Assembly: GCA_001910725.1 (NCBI GenBank)
Contig: MJGA01000005.1
Coordinates: forward strand, 1,178,001 to 1,242,000
Reading direction: 5' to 3'
Source: Phanerodontia chrysosporium
Taxonomy: Eukaryota; Basidiomycota; Agaricomycetes; Polyporales; Phanerochaetaceae
Length of the DNA: 64,000 nucleotides
Below, one piece after another: positions 10,071-20,477 of the stretch (position 1 is the first letter of the stretch; each line of letters opens with the position of its first letter). The translations under genes and the position numbers were made by a program. The notes under the pieces were generated by a model. The model had not been told where the DNA came from. It worked only from the letters and a program-made list of their open reading frames with translations, and searched no databases.

Positions 10071-10075
10071 GGTCG
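10071..10075. repeat. Target-site duplication of element B, left copy (GGTCG)
   Basis: GGTCG is repeated at 18176-18180 just outside the other LTR of B. Removing B and one copy restores the integrase reading EDWVDYLPATEFAYNN of element A across the junction. Confidence 0.95.
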
Positions 10076-10675
10076 TATCACAAAAATGCGCTGCCCTAGC
10101 GCCTATACACCAAACCAACCAGCAATACTCACTGGCAAAGGTTTACTTGGACTACAAAGGGTGTAGCCAGGCTTGAAGACGAGGTATAGAGGCTAGAGAG
10201 GTGAGATGCGATGAGATTGAAGCTGGGGAGGCACCCCCAGCCCTCAGGGTTTATATACATGTGCACCAGGTCCCCAGGGACCGGTGTTCAGGGTCCTAGC
10301 TATCTAATACCTACTACGCTATTGGCTAGTGCCCTACAGGCATTCCTACATTCTCCTACACGTTCCTAAATGTTCCTACGATGTCCCAGAAACCTCCAGA
10401 ACGTTCCAGCACTGTCCGGACCTGTCCAGAGACCTCCAGGGCTTTCTAGTCCATTCCGGAGTGTCTCGGCGCTTCCAGACCCTTGCCTGCTTCTAGACCT
10501 TCGACCATGTGACCCTGGGATACCGCACGTGTGCGCATCACGTGACCGCCGTATCACGTGACCAGCCCCGAGCCTAGGGCTGTCACTCCAGCGCTTCTGC
10601 ATGTCACAGTTCGGAGTAATCGCTTCTGTCACCTGCTGCCCCTAACCCTAAGGGTTGAGACGAAAAACTGTGACA
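10076..10675 (-). repeat. 3' LTR of element B (600 bp)
   Basis: It is identical to 17576-18175 except for three positions, all G here and A in the other copy. In element orientation it starts TGTCACAG and ends GTGATA. U3 begins with a telomere-like block (plus strand CCCCTAACCCTAAGGG, 10640-10655). TATA and the R start AGCTTCAATCT are placed as in the 5' LTR. More diverged copies of this family occur at 40946-41545 and 47005-47075. Confidence 0.95.
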
Positions 10676-10683
10676 TTACCCCC
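10676..10683 (-). other. Polypurine tract of element B
   Basis: In element orientation GGGGGTAA abuts the 3' LTR start TGTCACAG. A has GAAGAGGGGGT and C has AGGAGGGGGGTAA at the equivalent place, so this is the likely plus-strand primer. Confidence 0.7.
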
Positions 10684-10710
10684 AATTCTAGCTGAACCTC
10701 CTGGTGAAGC

Positions 10711-13700
10711 CTAAATACCAGTGGAGCCAAAACCATCGCTGCTGCGAATGGTTGAGTCGAGGCGAGAAACCGGAGTTGGTTCGGCGTAGGAGATTCTTTC
10801 GAGCACGAGTTGAGCGACACGATCACCCTTGTGGAAAGTAAAGGTGTCGGGCGAGTTGTTGACGAGTAGAATTTTGAGCTCCCCTCGATAATCTCGGTCA
10901 ATAACGCCTGCTCCTATGTCGATGCCTCTGAGGCTGAGGCCACTCCGTGGTGCGACTCGAGCGTAGGTACCTGGTGGAGTACACATTCGAAGGCCCGTTG
11001 ACGCTAGCTTGCGATCATGGGGCTTGAGCGTAAGGTCTTCCGTGATGAAAAGATCCAACCCTGCGCTTTCTGGCGAGCCACGTGAGGGGAGTTTTGCGTC
11101 CTTGTTCATGAGCTCGACCTCGAACTGGTCGTCTGCTCCCCAAGATTGGAGTAGCGCGAGTTCGCGCACGAAAAACTCATCCTCCTCGTCGTGGTGGCGT
11201 TGCAGAAGGGAAATTGCCTTCGGCGCATCTGGGTATTTCCTGTGGAATTGTTTGACCTTCGCCATAGCGTGCTTGAGATTGGGCAAGTATTCCCATGTGT
11301 CGCTATGCTCATCGTAGCCTCTCCACCGTACTCGGTACATAACACGGCCTTTAGAGTCTGGCTGTGCATCTACGATCTGCTCGACCTCGTACTCCTCGTC
11401 ATCACCCACACGAATGGGTGGTAGGGGTTTGCGCGTGCGATTGGCAACCTCATCCTCGATGTGCTTCGTGAGCTTGCTTGCGTGGAAGACCGGGTGAATC
11501 TTCACATGGGCTGGTAACTTCAGCTTGAAGGTGACCGGTCCCAGCTGCTCTACGATCTCGTAAGGGCCTACTCGCTTTGGTGCCAGTTTCTTGGAGGGAA
11601 CCCGAAGGTTCAGATCCTTTGCGTCAAGCCAAACACGGTCTCCGACCTTGAACAAGGGTTCTGATTTACCCTGGTCGTAGTACCACTTCATTCGCTCTGC
11701 AGCCAGCATGAGCGCGGCTTTCGCCTGATCTTGGGCCTCCTGTCTAAGCTTCGTCCAGTCGTCCAGTTCTGACAACCTTGTAACACGGTCCTGCTCTGGG
11801 AACATGCGTGGATGACGGCCATATTCGACGAAGAATGGCGAGTTCTTGGTGCTTTCATGCGCCTGGTTGTTGTACGCAAACTCGGCAGAGGGCAAAAGGT
11901 ACGCCCAGTCGTCCTGCCTGAAGCTTGTGTAGCAGCGCAGATATTGCTCCAATGACTGATTAACTCGCTCAGTCTGACCGTCTGCCTGAGGGTGAAACGC
12001 TGTAGTCATTGCTGACTTGATCCCCAGGAGTCTGCACCATTCCTGGAAGAGTTTCGCGGCAAACTGCGTTCCTCTATCCGAAATGATCTGTCTGGGTAGG
12101 CCGTGCAAAGGCCAAACACGCTCATAGAGCAAATTTCCCAGATCCTTGGCTGAAAACTCCTTGGTGATGGGGAGGAAATGTGCTCGCTTGGTTAAGCGGC
12201 AAACGACTACGAAGATAGCGTTGTAACCGTCCGACTCAGGCAAGTCCGTGATCATATCGCATGAGATTATCTCCCAGGGTTCCGACGGAACCTCGTTCGG
12301 TTGTAGCAGGCCAGCAGGCTTCTGGTTGACGTTTTTATGCGACTGGCAGACTTCGCAGCCTGCGACGTACTTCTTGACGTAAACCGACATTCCTGGCCAC
12401 CAGTAGTTGCGCGACAGCAACTCCAACGTCTTCCATCGTCCAGGGTGTCCAGCCCCAGGGAAGTCGTGGTGTAACTTGAGTAGATCCGCCCTAATCTTGT
12501 CGTCCTTGGGCACATACACCTTGCCTCGGTGCAGTAGTAGCCCGTCCTCGAGGTGCCATTCTGCTAAGTCCTTCCCGAACTCTCTTGGTCCTTTCAACAT
12601 CAGGTCTTTGTACGACTTGGTGACTTCGTCGTCCAGCAGGGCTTTTCTGATCCTTTCTAGCAGTTTGCTATCGTCCACTATCGATGAATGGGTTGGTTGC
12701 ATGGCTCGAATCGCAAAATATTCTGGCTTCAAAAGGACTTTTTCACGATTGTCGCAATCCACCCCCAATTCATGATCTGGCCTCCTGGACATTGGATCAG
12801 CCCGCTTCATCGTCTTTCCAGGCTTGTGCTCCAACTTGAAGTGGAAACGTGTGAGGAAAAGACTCCAACGTGCTTGGCGTCGCGTCAAGTCTTGCGCCTT
12901 GCGGAAATAGGTCAAATTCTGGTGATCTGACCATATGTCGAATGGTAGAGGGTGTCCCTCCAAGTGGTGGCGCCATTCCTTCAATGCGCGGATGATGGCT
13001 AGCATCTCCTTGTCGTATATCTCGTAGTTGCGCTCATGTACGCCTAGCGCCTTGGAGTAAAACGCGACAGGGTGCCAAAGGCCATCCTCGCCCAGTTGCT
13101 CAAGTACAGCCCCCGTAGCAAAGTCTGACGAATCGCATTCGAGCCTAAAAGGGTGCTCGTCGTCTGGAATCTTGAGAATAGGCGCAGTAGTGAACGCTCT
13201 TTTGAGTGTATCGAAGGCATCCTGCTGCTTAGGCCCCCATTCCCACTCTTTGCCTTTGCGGGTAAGCTCTGACAATGGGCGAACAATCTTGCCAAAGTCT
13301 CGAATAAACCGTCGGTAGAAGTTAGCAAAACCCAGGAAAGCCTGGACATCTTTGACCCTTTTGGGTATGGGCCAAGATAAAACGCCATCTACCTTCGATG
13401 GATCCATCTGAACCGACCCCTTGCTGATGATCATTCCGAGGTATTCAATGCTATCCGTCTCGAAGAAGCATTTTTCTGGCTTAGCGAACAGGTCATTGTC
13501 GCGTAGCCGCTGCAATACCTCGCGAACTAATCGCCGATGGTGGTCCAAGTCATTCGTGAAGATGAGAATGTCGTCTAGGTAGACCATGACATGCCCTTCT
13601 CGAATCAGATCGTCGAGAATATGGTTCATCATGCGCTGAAAGGTTGCTGGTGCATTGCTGAGGCCGAAGAACATCACTGTAGGTTCGTATAAACCGAAAG

Positions 13701-14867
13701 GTGTGATGAAGGCCAGCTTCCACTCGTCTCCTTCCTTGATTCTGACGTTGTTATACCCCCATCTAAGGTCAATCTTGGTGTATATACTAGCCTTAGATAG
13801 TCGATCTATAAGGTCTGAGATCTTGGGTATAGGGAAGCGGTCTTTCTTAACGACTTCGTTCAGCTTTCTGTAGTCCTGCACCAAGCGCAATGAACCGTCC
13901 TTCTTCTTCACGAAAAAGACTGGTGCTGCCAGCGGGGATTTACTCGGTCTGATGTATCCCTTTGCGAGATTCTCCTGAATCCACTCGTCCAGAGAATTCC
14001 TCTCTTCTGGCGACAGCGAGTAATTACGAGCTGGTCGAGGTAGGGTAGCTCCGTCGATAAACTCGACAGCGTGGTCGTAAGGCTTTCGTACGGGTAACCG
14101 TTCGCTTGCACGCTTCGAAAACACGTCCCCATAGTCTTGATACTGTGCAGGGACAAGCTGCTCCCAGCCCTCGATTCCCTCCAGCGAACGAATACTGCAC
14201 ATCGCTGCGATCTTCCGGCAAGTTAATGCCAAAACGCGGCCATCTGGGGTGGAAGGGTCGACCCACTGGAGCCAAGGCTCCTCTTCTTCCTCCTCGAAGT
14301 CCTCATCCATAGGTTCTTCGAGCTCTGCTTGCGCTACTTGAGCCTTGTGGCTGGTAAAGCGACAAGAATCTGGGCATCTGGAGTACTTCCACTCGCCCTT
14401 ATCCCAATCTATCTCGGGATTATGCTTCTTCAAGTAGCTAAAGCCGAGGAACATGTCCTTTCCACCCAGATCTGTAATGAGGCATGCTTGTCTGGAGACA
14501 TGGTCCCCTACGGCTACGTCGAGCCAAGCGTACTCCTCAATACTGCCACACTTGTTCCTGGAGCCATCTGCGTTGTAAACGCGTATCTCCCTGGCCAGCT
14601 GGTTCGTCTTCAGCTTATGCTTCTTGACGAAGCGATGGCTAATGAACACAGCATAGGCCCCTGAATCAACCAGCGCGGTAGTCTGCACTCTGATTTCCTT
14701 ACCCTGACTCAAAGTTACTGGAACGATAAAGCTCGATTTAGAGGGTAAACTAGAGACTTTTCTCGATTCCAAAACTGATCTAATACATTCTACTGAGTCG
14801 GGAGGGTAAAGGAAATCTAAAAACGGACCAGATGTCGCAGACTCTACATCGGTCCCTGCAGAAAATC
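10711..14867 (-). CDS. Pol of element B: protease-RT-RNase H-integrase-chromodomain-dUTPase
   Basis: The frame opens after a TGA just upstream of the slippery site and runs unbroken to 10711; no ATG is needed because it is -1 to gag. Counting residues from 14772: aspartic protease ALVDSGAYAVFI (about 34-45), RT with KIDLRWGYNNV and VYLDDILIF (about 397), RNase H LECDSSDFATGAV, integrase zinc finger (HH..CEVCQSHK, from about 765), and core DDE in CDMITDL, SDRGTQF and QTERVNQ. The chromodomain is near 1125-1175 (VMYRVRWRGYDEHSDTWEYL). A C-terminal dUTPase domain (about 1214-1353) carries all five family motifs: ESAGLDL, RSGLSLRG, GVIDRDYRGE, GDRVAQLVLE and RSSDGFGSTG. dUTPase cleaves dUTP to dUMP and would limit uracil in cDNA. 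All catalytic residues I can check are present. Confidence 0.93.
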
Positions 14868-16424
14868 CTCATCGTCTGAGAATACCACGCGGTTAATCTT
14901 CTGCGCCTTCTCCTTCGAAGACGACTTCTTCTTTTGCTTGGTCTTGGGGGTATCTTCTTCTTCTGAGCTATCTGAGCTCGATTCCTCGTCAGAGGCTACC
15001 TCCTGGAATCTCTCCGAGTCACTGGCGTACACCTCGCGCACGCTGTTCTTCGTGTGGCGAGAGCCCTTATCCTTCTCCTTTCCCTTTGAAGGCGAAGCCT
15101 TTGACGAACTGGCCACCGGTGCATTGGTGGTTTTACTCGACGACGTCGAAGAACCTGGGTTGTTCTTCTTCGATGGACACTCCTTGGCGATGTGGCCTTT
15201 GCCTCCACACTGAGCGCAGCAGCCTTTCTTCTTCGCCTCCTCGAACGACATGGCAACCTTCTGAACTTTGGCTGTCTTGCCTTTACCCTGGGCTGAGCCC
15301 TTCTTCAAGGCGTCGACGTCCATAGCGTCAGGGTCTTTCGACGACTGAGGCTGTCCAGAGAGTACGGTGCCCGTCAAGAGACGTTGATCCTGCAGAATCT
15401 CCTGAACATCCTTCAACCAACCATCCCAGGTCGTAGCCCACTGAGCACGACCACGGGCTGCCAGTACATCGGCGGCGGCACGAGGGGTATGGGCATAGGC
15501 TTTGACCAACAGTTCCTCGTTGGAGAAGCCAGTTTGGCGAGCCAGCGAACGGAAACGAGCAGCAAACTCATTGAAAGTCTTCTCGTTCGTTCCTTTCTTG
15601 CTGACAAGCTGCTCAAACTCTGCCCTTGCCCTGTCCTTCTTGTCGGTCTGTTGGAATCCTTTCTGGAGTTCGTTCACAAAGTTGGTCCAAGTACCAAGGG
15701 GCTTTGAGTCTGCCACCTTGTCGAAGTACTCTTGCATGACCTTCTTTGCTGAACCTCGCAGGTAAGTCATCGCCGTCTCTATCTTCTTTTCGTCGTCCAT
15801 TACGCCACGGTGGCGCAACCAGAGTGCCATCGACTCGAGCCAGTCATCCAGCTTACTAGCCTTATCACCATTAAAGGTGTCAGGCTCCTTCATGGTAGGG
15901 AACAAAGACTGAGACAACCCAACGTTGCCTCCACTAGTGCCTTGCTGAACCAACACTTTCAAGCTCTCGTTCTCCTGCTTCAGCACCTGCATAGCGTTCT
16001 GCAAAACGCGATTTTGGTTCTGAGCCTCTGCTATCTGCGCAGACAAGTGCTGTCTAGTCTGCTCAAGAGTGTCTATCTGCTCCTGAAGTGTCTTGGCCTC
16101 AGTTTTGCGTTTGCGAAGGGCTTCCTTCAAGCGAAGGACTTCTGAACCCATTTCCGACCTTACTTGAGCTATCTCAGCCTTTACCCAGTTACCCAGGCTG
16201 TCAACGAGGGCCTTGAAGTCGCCAGGAGTCAGTCCTTCCTGAGCGGCTTGTACCCATGACTGGCTGTACTCTTCGTAAGAGGTCGAAAGCGGCGCAGCGG
16301 CCAAAACTGGGGTAGGGCCTCCCTCAGCCATAGAGCCGAGTTCTAACGCTCCCCAAGGGTCCATACCACTTGAACTCGCAGCAGAACGCAAACCAAAGTC
16401 AACAGGATTTGAATTGAGCGACAT
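14844..16424 (-). CDS. Gag of element B, 526 aa
   Basis: Capsid/nucleocapsid precursor. A long coiled coil lies at about residues 75-150 (repeated QEQIDTLEQ- and LKQENESLK-like heptads). The capsid core includes EPDTFNGDKASKLDDWLESM. A CCHC zinc knuckle CAQCGGKGHIAKEC (CX2CX4HX4C) follows, then a Ser/Glu/Asp-rich tail (SDEESSSDSSEEED). The start ATG is at 16424, 29 nt after the pre-gag stop. It ends QGPM* and overlaps the -1 pol frame by about 25 nt. Confidence 0.92.
   Translation of the reverse strand: MSLNSNPVDFGLRSAASSSGMDPWGALELGSMAEGGPTPVLAAAPLSTSYEEYSQSWVQAAQEGLTPGDFKALVDSLGNWVKAEIAQVRSEMGSEVLRLKEALRKRKTEAKTLQEQIDTLEQTRQHLSAQIAEAQNQNRVLQNAMQVLKQENESLKVLVQQGTSGGNVGLSQSLFPTMKEPDTFNGDKASKLDDWLESMALWLRHRGVMDDEKKIETAMTYLRGSAKKVMQEYFDKVADSKPLGTWTNFVNELQKGFQQTDKKDRARAEFEQLVSKKGTNEKTFNEFAARFRSLARQTGFSNEELLVKAYAHTPRAAADVLAARGRAQWATTWDGWLKDVQEILQDQRLLTGTVLSGQPQSSKDPDAMDVDALKKGSAQGKGKTAKVQKVAMSFEEAKKKGCCAQCGGKGHIAKECPSKKNNPGSSTSSSKTTNAPVASSSKASPSKGKEKDKGSRHTKNSVREVYASDSERFQEVASDEESSSDSSEEEDTPKTKQKKKSSSKEKAQKINRVVFSDDEDFLQGPM
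14862..14868 (-). promoter_or_regulatory. Candidate -1 frameshift heptamer GGATTTT, gag/pol of element B
   Basis: The gag frame reads GAG GAT TTT CTG, giving G GAU UUU. The pol frame is -1 and has a TGA directly upstream, so a slip must occur in the 25 nt between that TGA and the gag stop at 14844-14846. The same heptamer is used at the equivalent place in A. Confidence 0.65.
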
Positions 16425-16453
16425 CTTGATTCAAAAACGCGCAGATACAAAAA

Positions 16454-17266
16454 CTAATCGAGGTTCTTCTCCAAAAACAACCAATCTTCACCCAACTCCT
16501 GAATCAGCTCCCTGCAATGCTCAGCGAAGCGTGGCTTAAGCTCAGCGAAGCTATGTGCGCCTGCCTTCTTCAAATCCCTCGAAATCTTCTTCCACTCCCT
16601 CGTGGTGTACTCCTTCGTCTCGACGATGGTCTGAAGGTGTTTGCGAATGTTGTCGAACCTCTCCTTGAACAAGCCCAAGGTGTAGAGCTCGTGTTCAGTC
16701 AACCCAACTCGAAAACGCTGCTCGTCTAGCTTCTGAAAGAACGGACCCAAGTGGTTAAGGGCGCCGTTGAACTTTCGTCCGTAGTCGCGCAGCTGATGGA
16801 CCTGAGTGTTGGTGTGAAAACGAAGGTCTTTGGGAATGGGTTTGACTTCGATAGGGGGAGTAGGGGGAGGTTCAATACGTTCGATGAGGGGTAGAGGGGG
16901 AGGGGCGTTCGCGATGCGATCGAGTAGGCGGCGCTTGCGCTGTTCGTTGCGATAGTCTTCGAGCTGAAGCTGGTGCTTGAAGTCGTTCAAGTCTGCTTCA
17001 CGAGCAAGCCTTTCACGACGACCAGGGACAGGGGTGTAGGGTGTAGTGCGAGGTTTGTACGCAGGGCGCGGCTTCCCAACGTCTTTGAAGCGGTGAAGGT
17101 TCGAGATCTTGATGCGCTCAAGCAAGGGTTTGCCAGAGCTCTCGTCCTTAGCAAGGACAAAACGGTTCCTAGCAGCTTTAGGCACTAGTAAACACGGGTC
17201 AGCCTGTGTACACAAGCCAGAAAACTTCTCCACACAGGCAAAGCGCAAGGCTTTCCTGCCAGCCAA
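16454..17266 (-). CDS. Pre-gag ORF of element B, 270 aa, unknown function
   Basis: Complete ATG-to-stop frame between the 5' leader and gag. It is basic at the N-terminus, proline-rich in the middle (PPPLPLIER, EPPPTPPIE) and helical at the C-terminus, with a TTREWKKISRDLKKAG block followed by RFAEHCRELIQEL. The C-terminal block matches the ORF at 4566-5351 of element A and more distantly 38037-38747 of element C. The LTRs of B are nearly identical, so the open frame alone says little about selection; the conservation with A is the better argument. Its relation to known retroelement accessory proteins is unknown to me. Confidence 0.75.
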   Translation of the reverse strand: MAGRKALRFACVEKFSGLCTQADPCLLVPKAARNRFVLAKDESSGKPLLERIKISNLHRFKDVGKPRPAYKPRTTPYTPVPGRRERLAREADLNDFKHQLQLEDYRNEQRKRRLLDRIANAPPPLPLIERIEPPPTPPIEVKPIPKDLRFHTNTQVHQLRDYGRKFNGALNHLGPFFQKLDEQRFRVGLTEHELYTLGLFKERFDNIRKHLQTIVETKEYTTREWKKISRDLKKAGAHSFAELKPRFAEHCRELIQELGEDWLFLEKNLD

Positions 17267-17562
17267 CCCTCAACGAAGAGAAAGGGGTATTACTGCGGGT
17301 TTCCACGCCACGCAGCTAAAACTGGTTGGACAGGGTATTACACCCTTAGTCCAGCACTACAACAGGGGTTACTCGTCCGCAGGCAAAGCCCTCTGAGGTG
17401 GGTTACACCACGTTCCCCTGTCTGTACCTAAAAAGGTACTATAGTGCCCACTTACGCCTGTGGATCGGCAGAAAACTGAACAAAGCGCAAAAGCACTTGT
17501 TCAAACAAGCCCCCAGAACCCAAAGCAATAACCTAGGCCACCAAAGGTGGAGTAGGTTGGCT

Positions 17563-17573
17563 AGCTTCAATCT
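17563..17573 (-). other. Self-priming primer-binding site of element B
   Basis: In element orientation AGATTGAAGCT starts 2 nt after the 5' LTR. It is a perfect 11-nt complement of AGCTTCAATCT, which lies in the LTR at 17714-17724, about 30 nt downstream of the TATA box (17751-17757). That is where the transcript should start. Confidence 0.85.
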
Positions 17574-17575
17574 TC

Positions 17576-18175
17576 TATCACAAAAATGCGCTACCCTAGC
17601 GCCTATACACCAAACCAACCAGCAATACTCACTGGCAAAGGTTTACTTGGACTACAAAGGGTGTAGCCAGGCTTGAAGACGAGGTATAGAGGCTAGAGAG
17701 GTGAGATGCGATGAGATTGAAGCTGGGGAGGCACCCCCAGCCCTCAGGGTTTATATACATGTGCACCAGGTCCCCAGGGACCGGTGTTCAGGGTCCTAGC
17801 TATCTAATACCTACTACGCTATTGGCTAGTGCCCTACAGACATTCCTACATTCTCCTACACGTTCCTAAATGTTCCTACGATGTCCCAGAAACCTCCAGA
17901 ACGTTCCAGCACTGTCCGGACCTGTCCAGAGACCTCCAGGGCTTTCTAGTCCATTCCGGAGTGTCTCGGCGCTTCCAGACCCTTGCCTGCTTCTAGACCT
18001 TCGACCATGTGACCCTGGGATACCGCACGTGTGCGCATCACGTGACCGCCGTATCACGTGACCAGCCCCGAGCCTAGGGCTGTCACTCCAGCGCTTCTGC
18101 ATGTCACAGTTCGGAGTAATCGCTTCTGTCACCTGCTGCCCCTAACCCTAAGGGTTAAGACGAAAAACTGTGACA
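17576..18175 (-). repeat. 5' LTR of element B (600 bp), with promoter
   Basis: Nearly identical to 10076-10675. In element orientation it carries TGTATATAAACC (TATA box, near 17750-17760), then about 27-30 nt later the predicted transcription start AGCTTCAATCT. The termini are TGTCAC and GTGATA, so one end departs from the usual CA. Confidence 0.95.
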
Positions 18176-18180
18176 GGTCG

Positions 18181-19313
18181 ATTATCTGCCCGCCACAGAA
18201 TTCGCCTATAACAACGCAGCACACGAAAGTACAAATGACACACTGTTCTTTCTAGAATATGGTAGACACCCACCGGCAGAACCAACTCTCGACAAGCAAG
18301 CCAAAAGCAAAGACTTGAACGAGATATTCAGACTTAGACAAGACGCCCAAGACAAGGCCAAAACAGCCCTACAACTAGCAGCGGACCGTATGAAGTGGTA
18401 CTATGACCAGAACAAGCAAGAAGGGCCATTTAAAGTCAGCGACAAAGTCATGCTGAATTTAAAGGACTACCAAACCACTCAACGCACGCTGACACCGAGG
18501 TACCTAGAACCGTTAGAAATTATTGAACAACTATCCAAAGTAACCTTTAAGGTAAAATTACCTCCACAATACAGGGCATATCACCCGGTGTTCCATGCTA
18601 GTAAATTAATCCTCTATTCTATACCCTCCATCGTCAGCCAACGAGCTGCACCACCAGAACCAGAAGTTCATGACAAAGAGTTCGAGTACGAGGTTGAGAA
18701 AATTCTCAACCACAAGACTACCAGGTGTGTCAGAAAACAAAACTGGTACATGGTTCGATGAAAGGGTTATGGGCCAGAAGAAGACAAATGGGAATCAGAG
18801 AGTAATCTGAAAGGTGCTAAAAAGAAGATTGCGGAATTTTGGCGCATTCGGAATGAAGAAACACCTATGGAAACAGACGGTTTAGAACTCGATGAAGAGG
18901 AAACCCTTCAGATCATTCTAGATGGTGGAAAAACACCATCCAAGAGCACCACCAAGGCAGCAGGCTGAGACCTGTATGCAGCAGAAGATGCAATAATTCC
19001 AGCAGGAGACTGCAAACTCATCAGCACTGGTATTCACATCCGAGTCCCAACTGGAACCTATGGACGAATTGCACCACAATCAGGACTTGCACTCAAAGGC
19101 ATTCATGTTGGCGCAAGTGTTATCGACTGGGACTACACAGGCATTGTCAAAATACTACTCCTTAACACAAGCAACAGTGACTTTACAGTCACGACTGGAG
19201 ATAGGGTGGCTCAATTGATTCTAGAGAAAATTGCCGATGCTGACATAGAAGTTGTCGAAACAGTACAGTCAACTGATCGTGGTTCAGTTGGGTTTAGATC
19301 CACTGGAAAATAA
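18181..19313 (+). pseudogene. Pol of element A, 3' part: integrase C-terminus, chromodomain, dUTPase
   Basis: It resumes the integrase after element B (DYLPATEFAYNNAAHEST). The GPF/Y-like region (KVMLNLKDY, PVFHASKLI) follows, then a chromodomain interrupted by TGA at 18759-18761 where Trp (TGG) is expected (MVR*KGYGPEEDKWE). A dUTPase has a TGA at 18966-18968 inside motif I (AAG*DLYAAE). The remaining motifs APQSGLALKG, SVIDWDYTG, GDRVAQLILE and GSVGFRSTG are readable. The domain order equals that of B. Confidence 0.88.
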
Positions 19314-19339
19314 AAGTCTTCTCTCGGGAGTTCGAATCT

Positions 19340-19350
19340 GAAGAGGGGGT
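19340..19350 (+). other. Polypurine tract of element A
   Basis: GAAGAGGGGGT lies just before the 3' LTR start TGACACAG at 19353. Confidence 0.65.
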
Positions 19351-19352
19351 AC

Positions 19353-19882
19353 TGACACAGTTGTTTAATTCCCTACGGTTTTATTTTCGTAAACACCCAG
19401 TAGACGCTAGGGGTTAGGGTTATAGATTAGGATTAGGACAGGCACGCGTCAGAACGCGGTCACGTGTTGATCACGTGTTGGGAATGCACTCAGAGTCATG
19501 TGAGGATCTTATCTTTATCTTATCTATGATGTAGATGCTCCGGTACAAGGTTATAGTAGGTAACCGAACCCAGGATCCGGGTAGTGTATTCTAAAATAGT
19601 GTAGAAGGTTCCGGACACATCCAGTACTTGGCTTTAGACTTCGCTGAGCCCGGAGTGTCTTGGAAAGTATTGCACCATCATTACGCCATCGCGCATGTGA
19701 TGGGCAGTATCAAGGGTCTCAGGTAGTACCAGGGGTCCTCCCCTTCATGTATATATGCCGGGCTCTGCTGGGCTTAAGTCCCCAGTATCATCTACCTCGT
19801 CTTTTACTTACTTCACTTGCACCACTCGCAGTCAAGTTACCCCACTAAGCTACTAAGGTAAGTAGCAGAGTTTACTTTGACA
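19353..19882 (+). repeat. 3' LTR of element A (530 bp)
   Basis: Counterpart of 3262-3780, with an extra short TTATCT-type repeat and scattered substitutions. It starts TGACACAG, ends TTTGACA, and is followed by the TSD ATAAC (19883-19887). Confidence 0.92.
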
Positions 19883-19901
19883 ATAACTGACTATGTTTCA
19901 G

Positions 19902-20396
19902 TGTTCTGTACCTGTTAATCACCCTCCGCACGCCACACACCCTAATGTCGGCTCCACCTGGGTGATTGTCGACACGCGTGACACAGATGACGAACAAGAC
20001 ACATCTAAAGTTCCACCCTTGATCGACACAACTGGCAACGCCTGCTAGTCTGGGAGCGAAGGCATCAACGTGAGCCATGACAGTGACATGAATACATTGT
20101 CAGACAGTGACGCTGCAATGAATAGTGCTACTCCGACCAGGTCGGATGCCAGCATTGGTGATATCGATCACAACGCGGATGACGATGCAAATGATGACAA
20201 CAATGGCAAAGACGAAGATGACGAAGTAGAAATGGAGCACACGGACGATGACATCAACTTCAGCCTCGATGACATGGACATGGACTTTAACAATGAAGAC
20301 GATGCTGATGACCATCTTTCTGCCCTTGGTGCTATGGCATACCATCCTGAATTCAAGCTCAATACTGTCCTTACCACTTACATGGTGAGTGATGTT
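19902..20396 (+). pseudogene. 3' part of the unknown host gene interrupted by element A
   Basis: It begins right after TGACTATGTTTCAG, the acceptor of the intron holding A. In frame with the exon ending at 3225 it reads CSVPVNHPPHATHPNVG and WVIVDTRDTDDEQ, then TAG (20046-20048). The same frame continues past the stop into a very acidic stretch rich in Asp/Asn (20070-20380), ending at a good donor GTGAGT and a 51-nt intron-like segment ending ATTATAG. Product unknown. The stop makes it likely that this copy is dead. Confidence 0.4.
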
Positions 20397-20477
20397 ACCT
20401 CTCACTCACATAGTACATTTATTTATTGATTATAGTTCTAAATACGCGGACTATAGTGGCACAGCCCTACAGATCAA

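Larger units (their letters stand above)
10076..18175 (-). mobile_element. Element B: young, apparently intact Ty3/gypsy chromovirus with pre-gag ORF and Pol-fused dUTPase, nested in A
   Basis: 8100 bp on the minus strand. Two 600-bp LTRs are 99.5 percent identical by direct comparison, with TSD GGTCG on both sides. In element order: 5' LTR (17576-18175), PBS (17563-17573), pre-gag ORF (16454-17266), gag (14844-16424), pol (10711 to about 14867), polypurine tract (10676-10683), 3' LTR. All frames are open and catalytic motifs are present, so it may still be active. It is inserted antisense to its host element A. Confidence 0.95.
3262..19882 (+). mobile_element. Element A: degenerate Ty3/gypsy chromovirus with pre-gag ORF and dUTPase, split by element B
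   Basis: LTRs at 3262-3780 and 19353-19882 are flanked by ATAAC on both sides. Order: LTR, PBS, leader, pre-gag ORF (4566-5351), gag (5491-7056), pol (protease, RT, RNase H, integrase, chromodomain, dUTPase), polypurine tract, LTR. Element B (10076-18175) is inserted in the integrase. Without B and its TSD the element is about 8.5 kb. Pol carries five in-frame stops, all TGA, plus one frameshift near 10018, so it is inactive. It is more AT-rich than B, C and D. Confidence 0.92.

Noticed and set aside
20100..20405. Minus-strand ORF rich in Val/Ile
   Set aside because: Mirror image of the Asp/Asn-rich plus-strand stretch; codon pattern explained by that strand.
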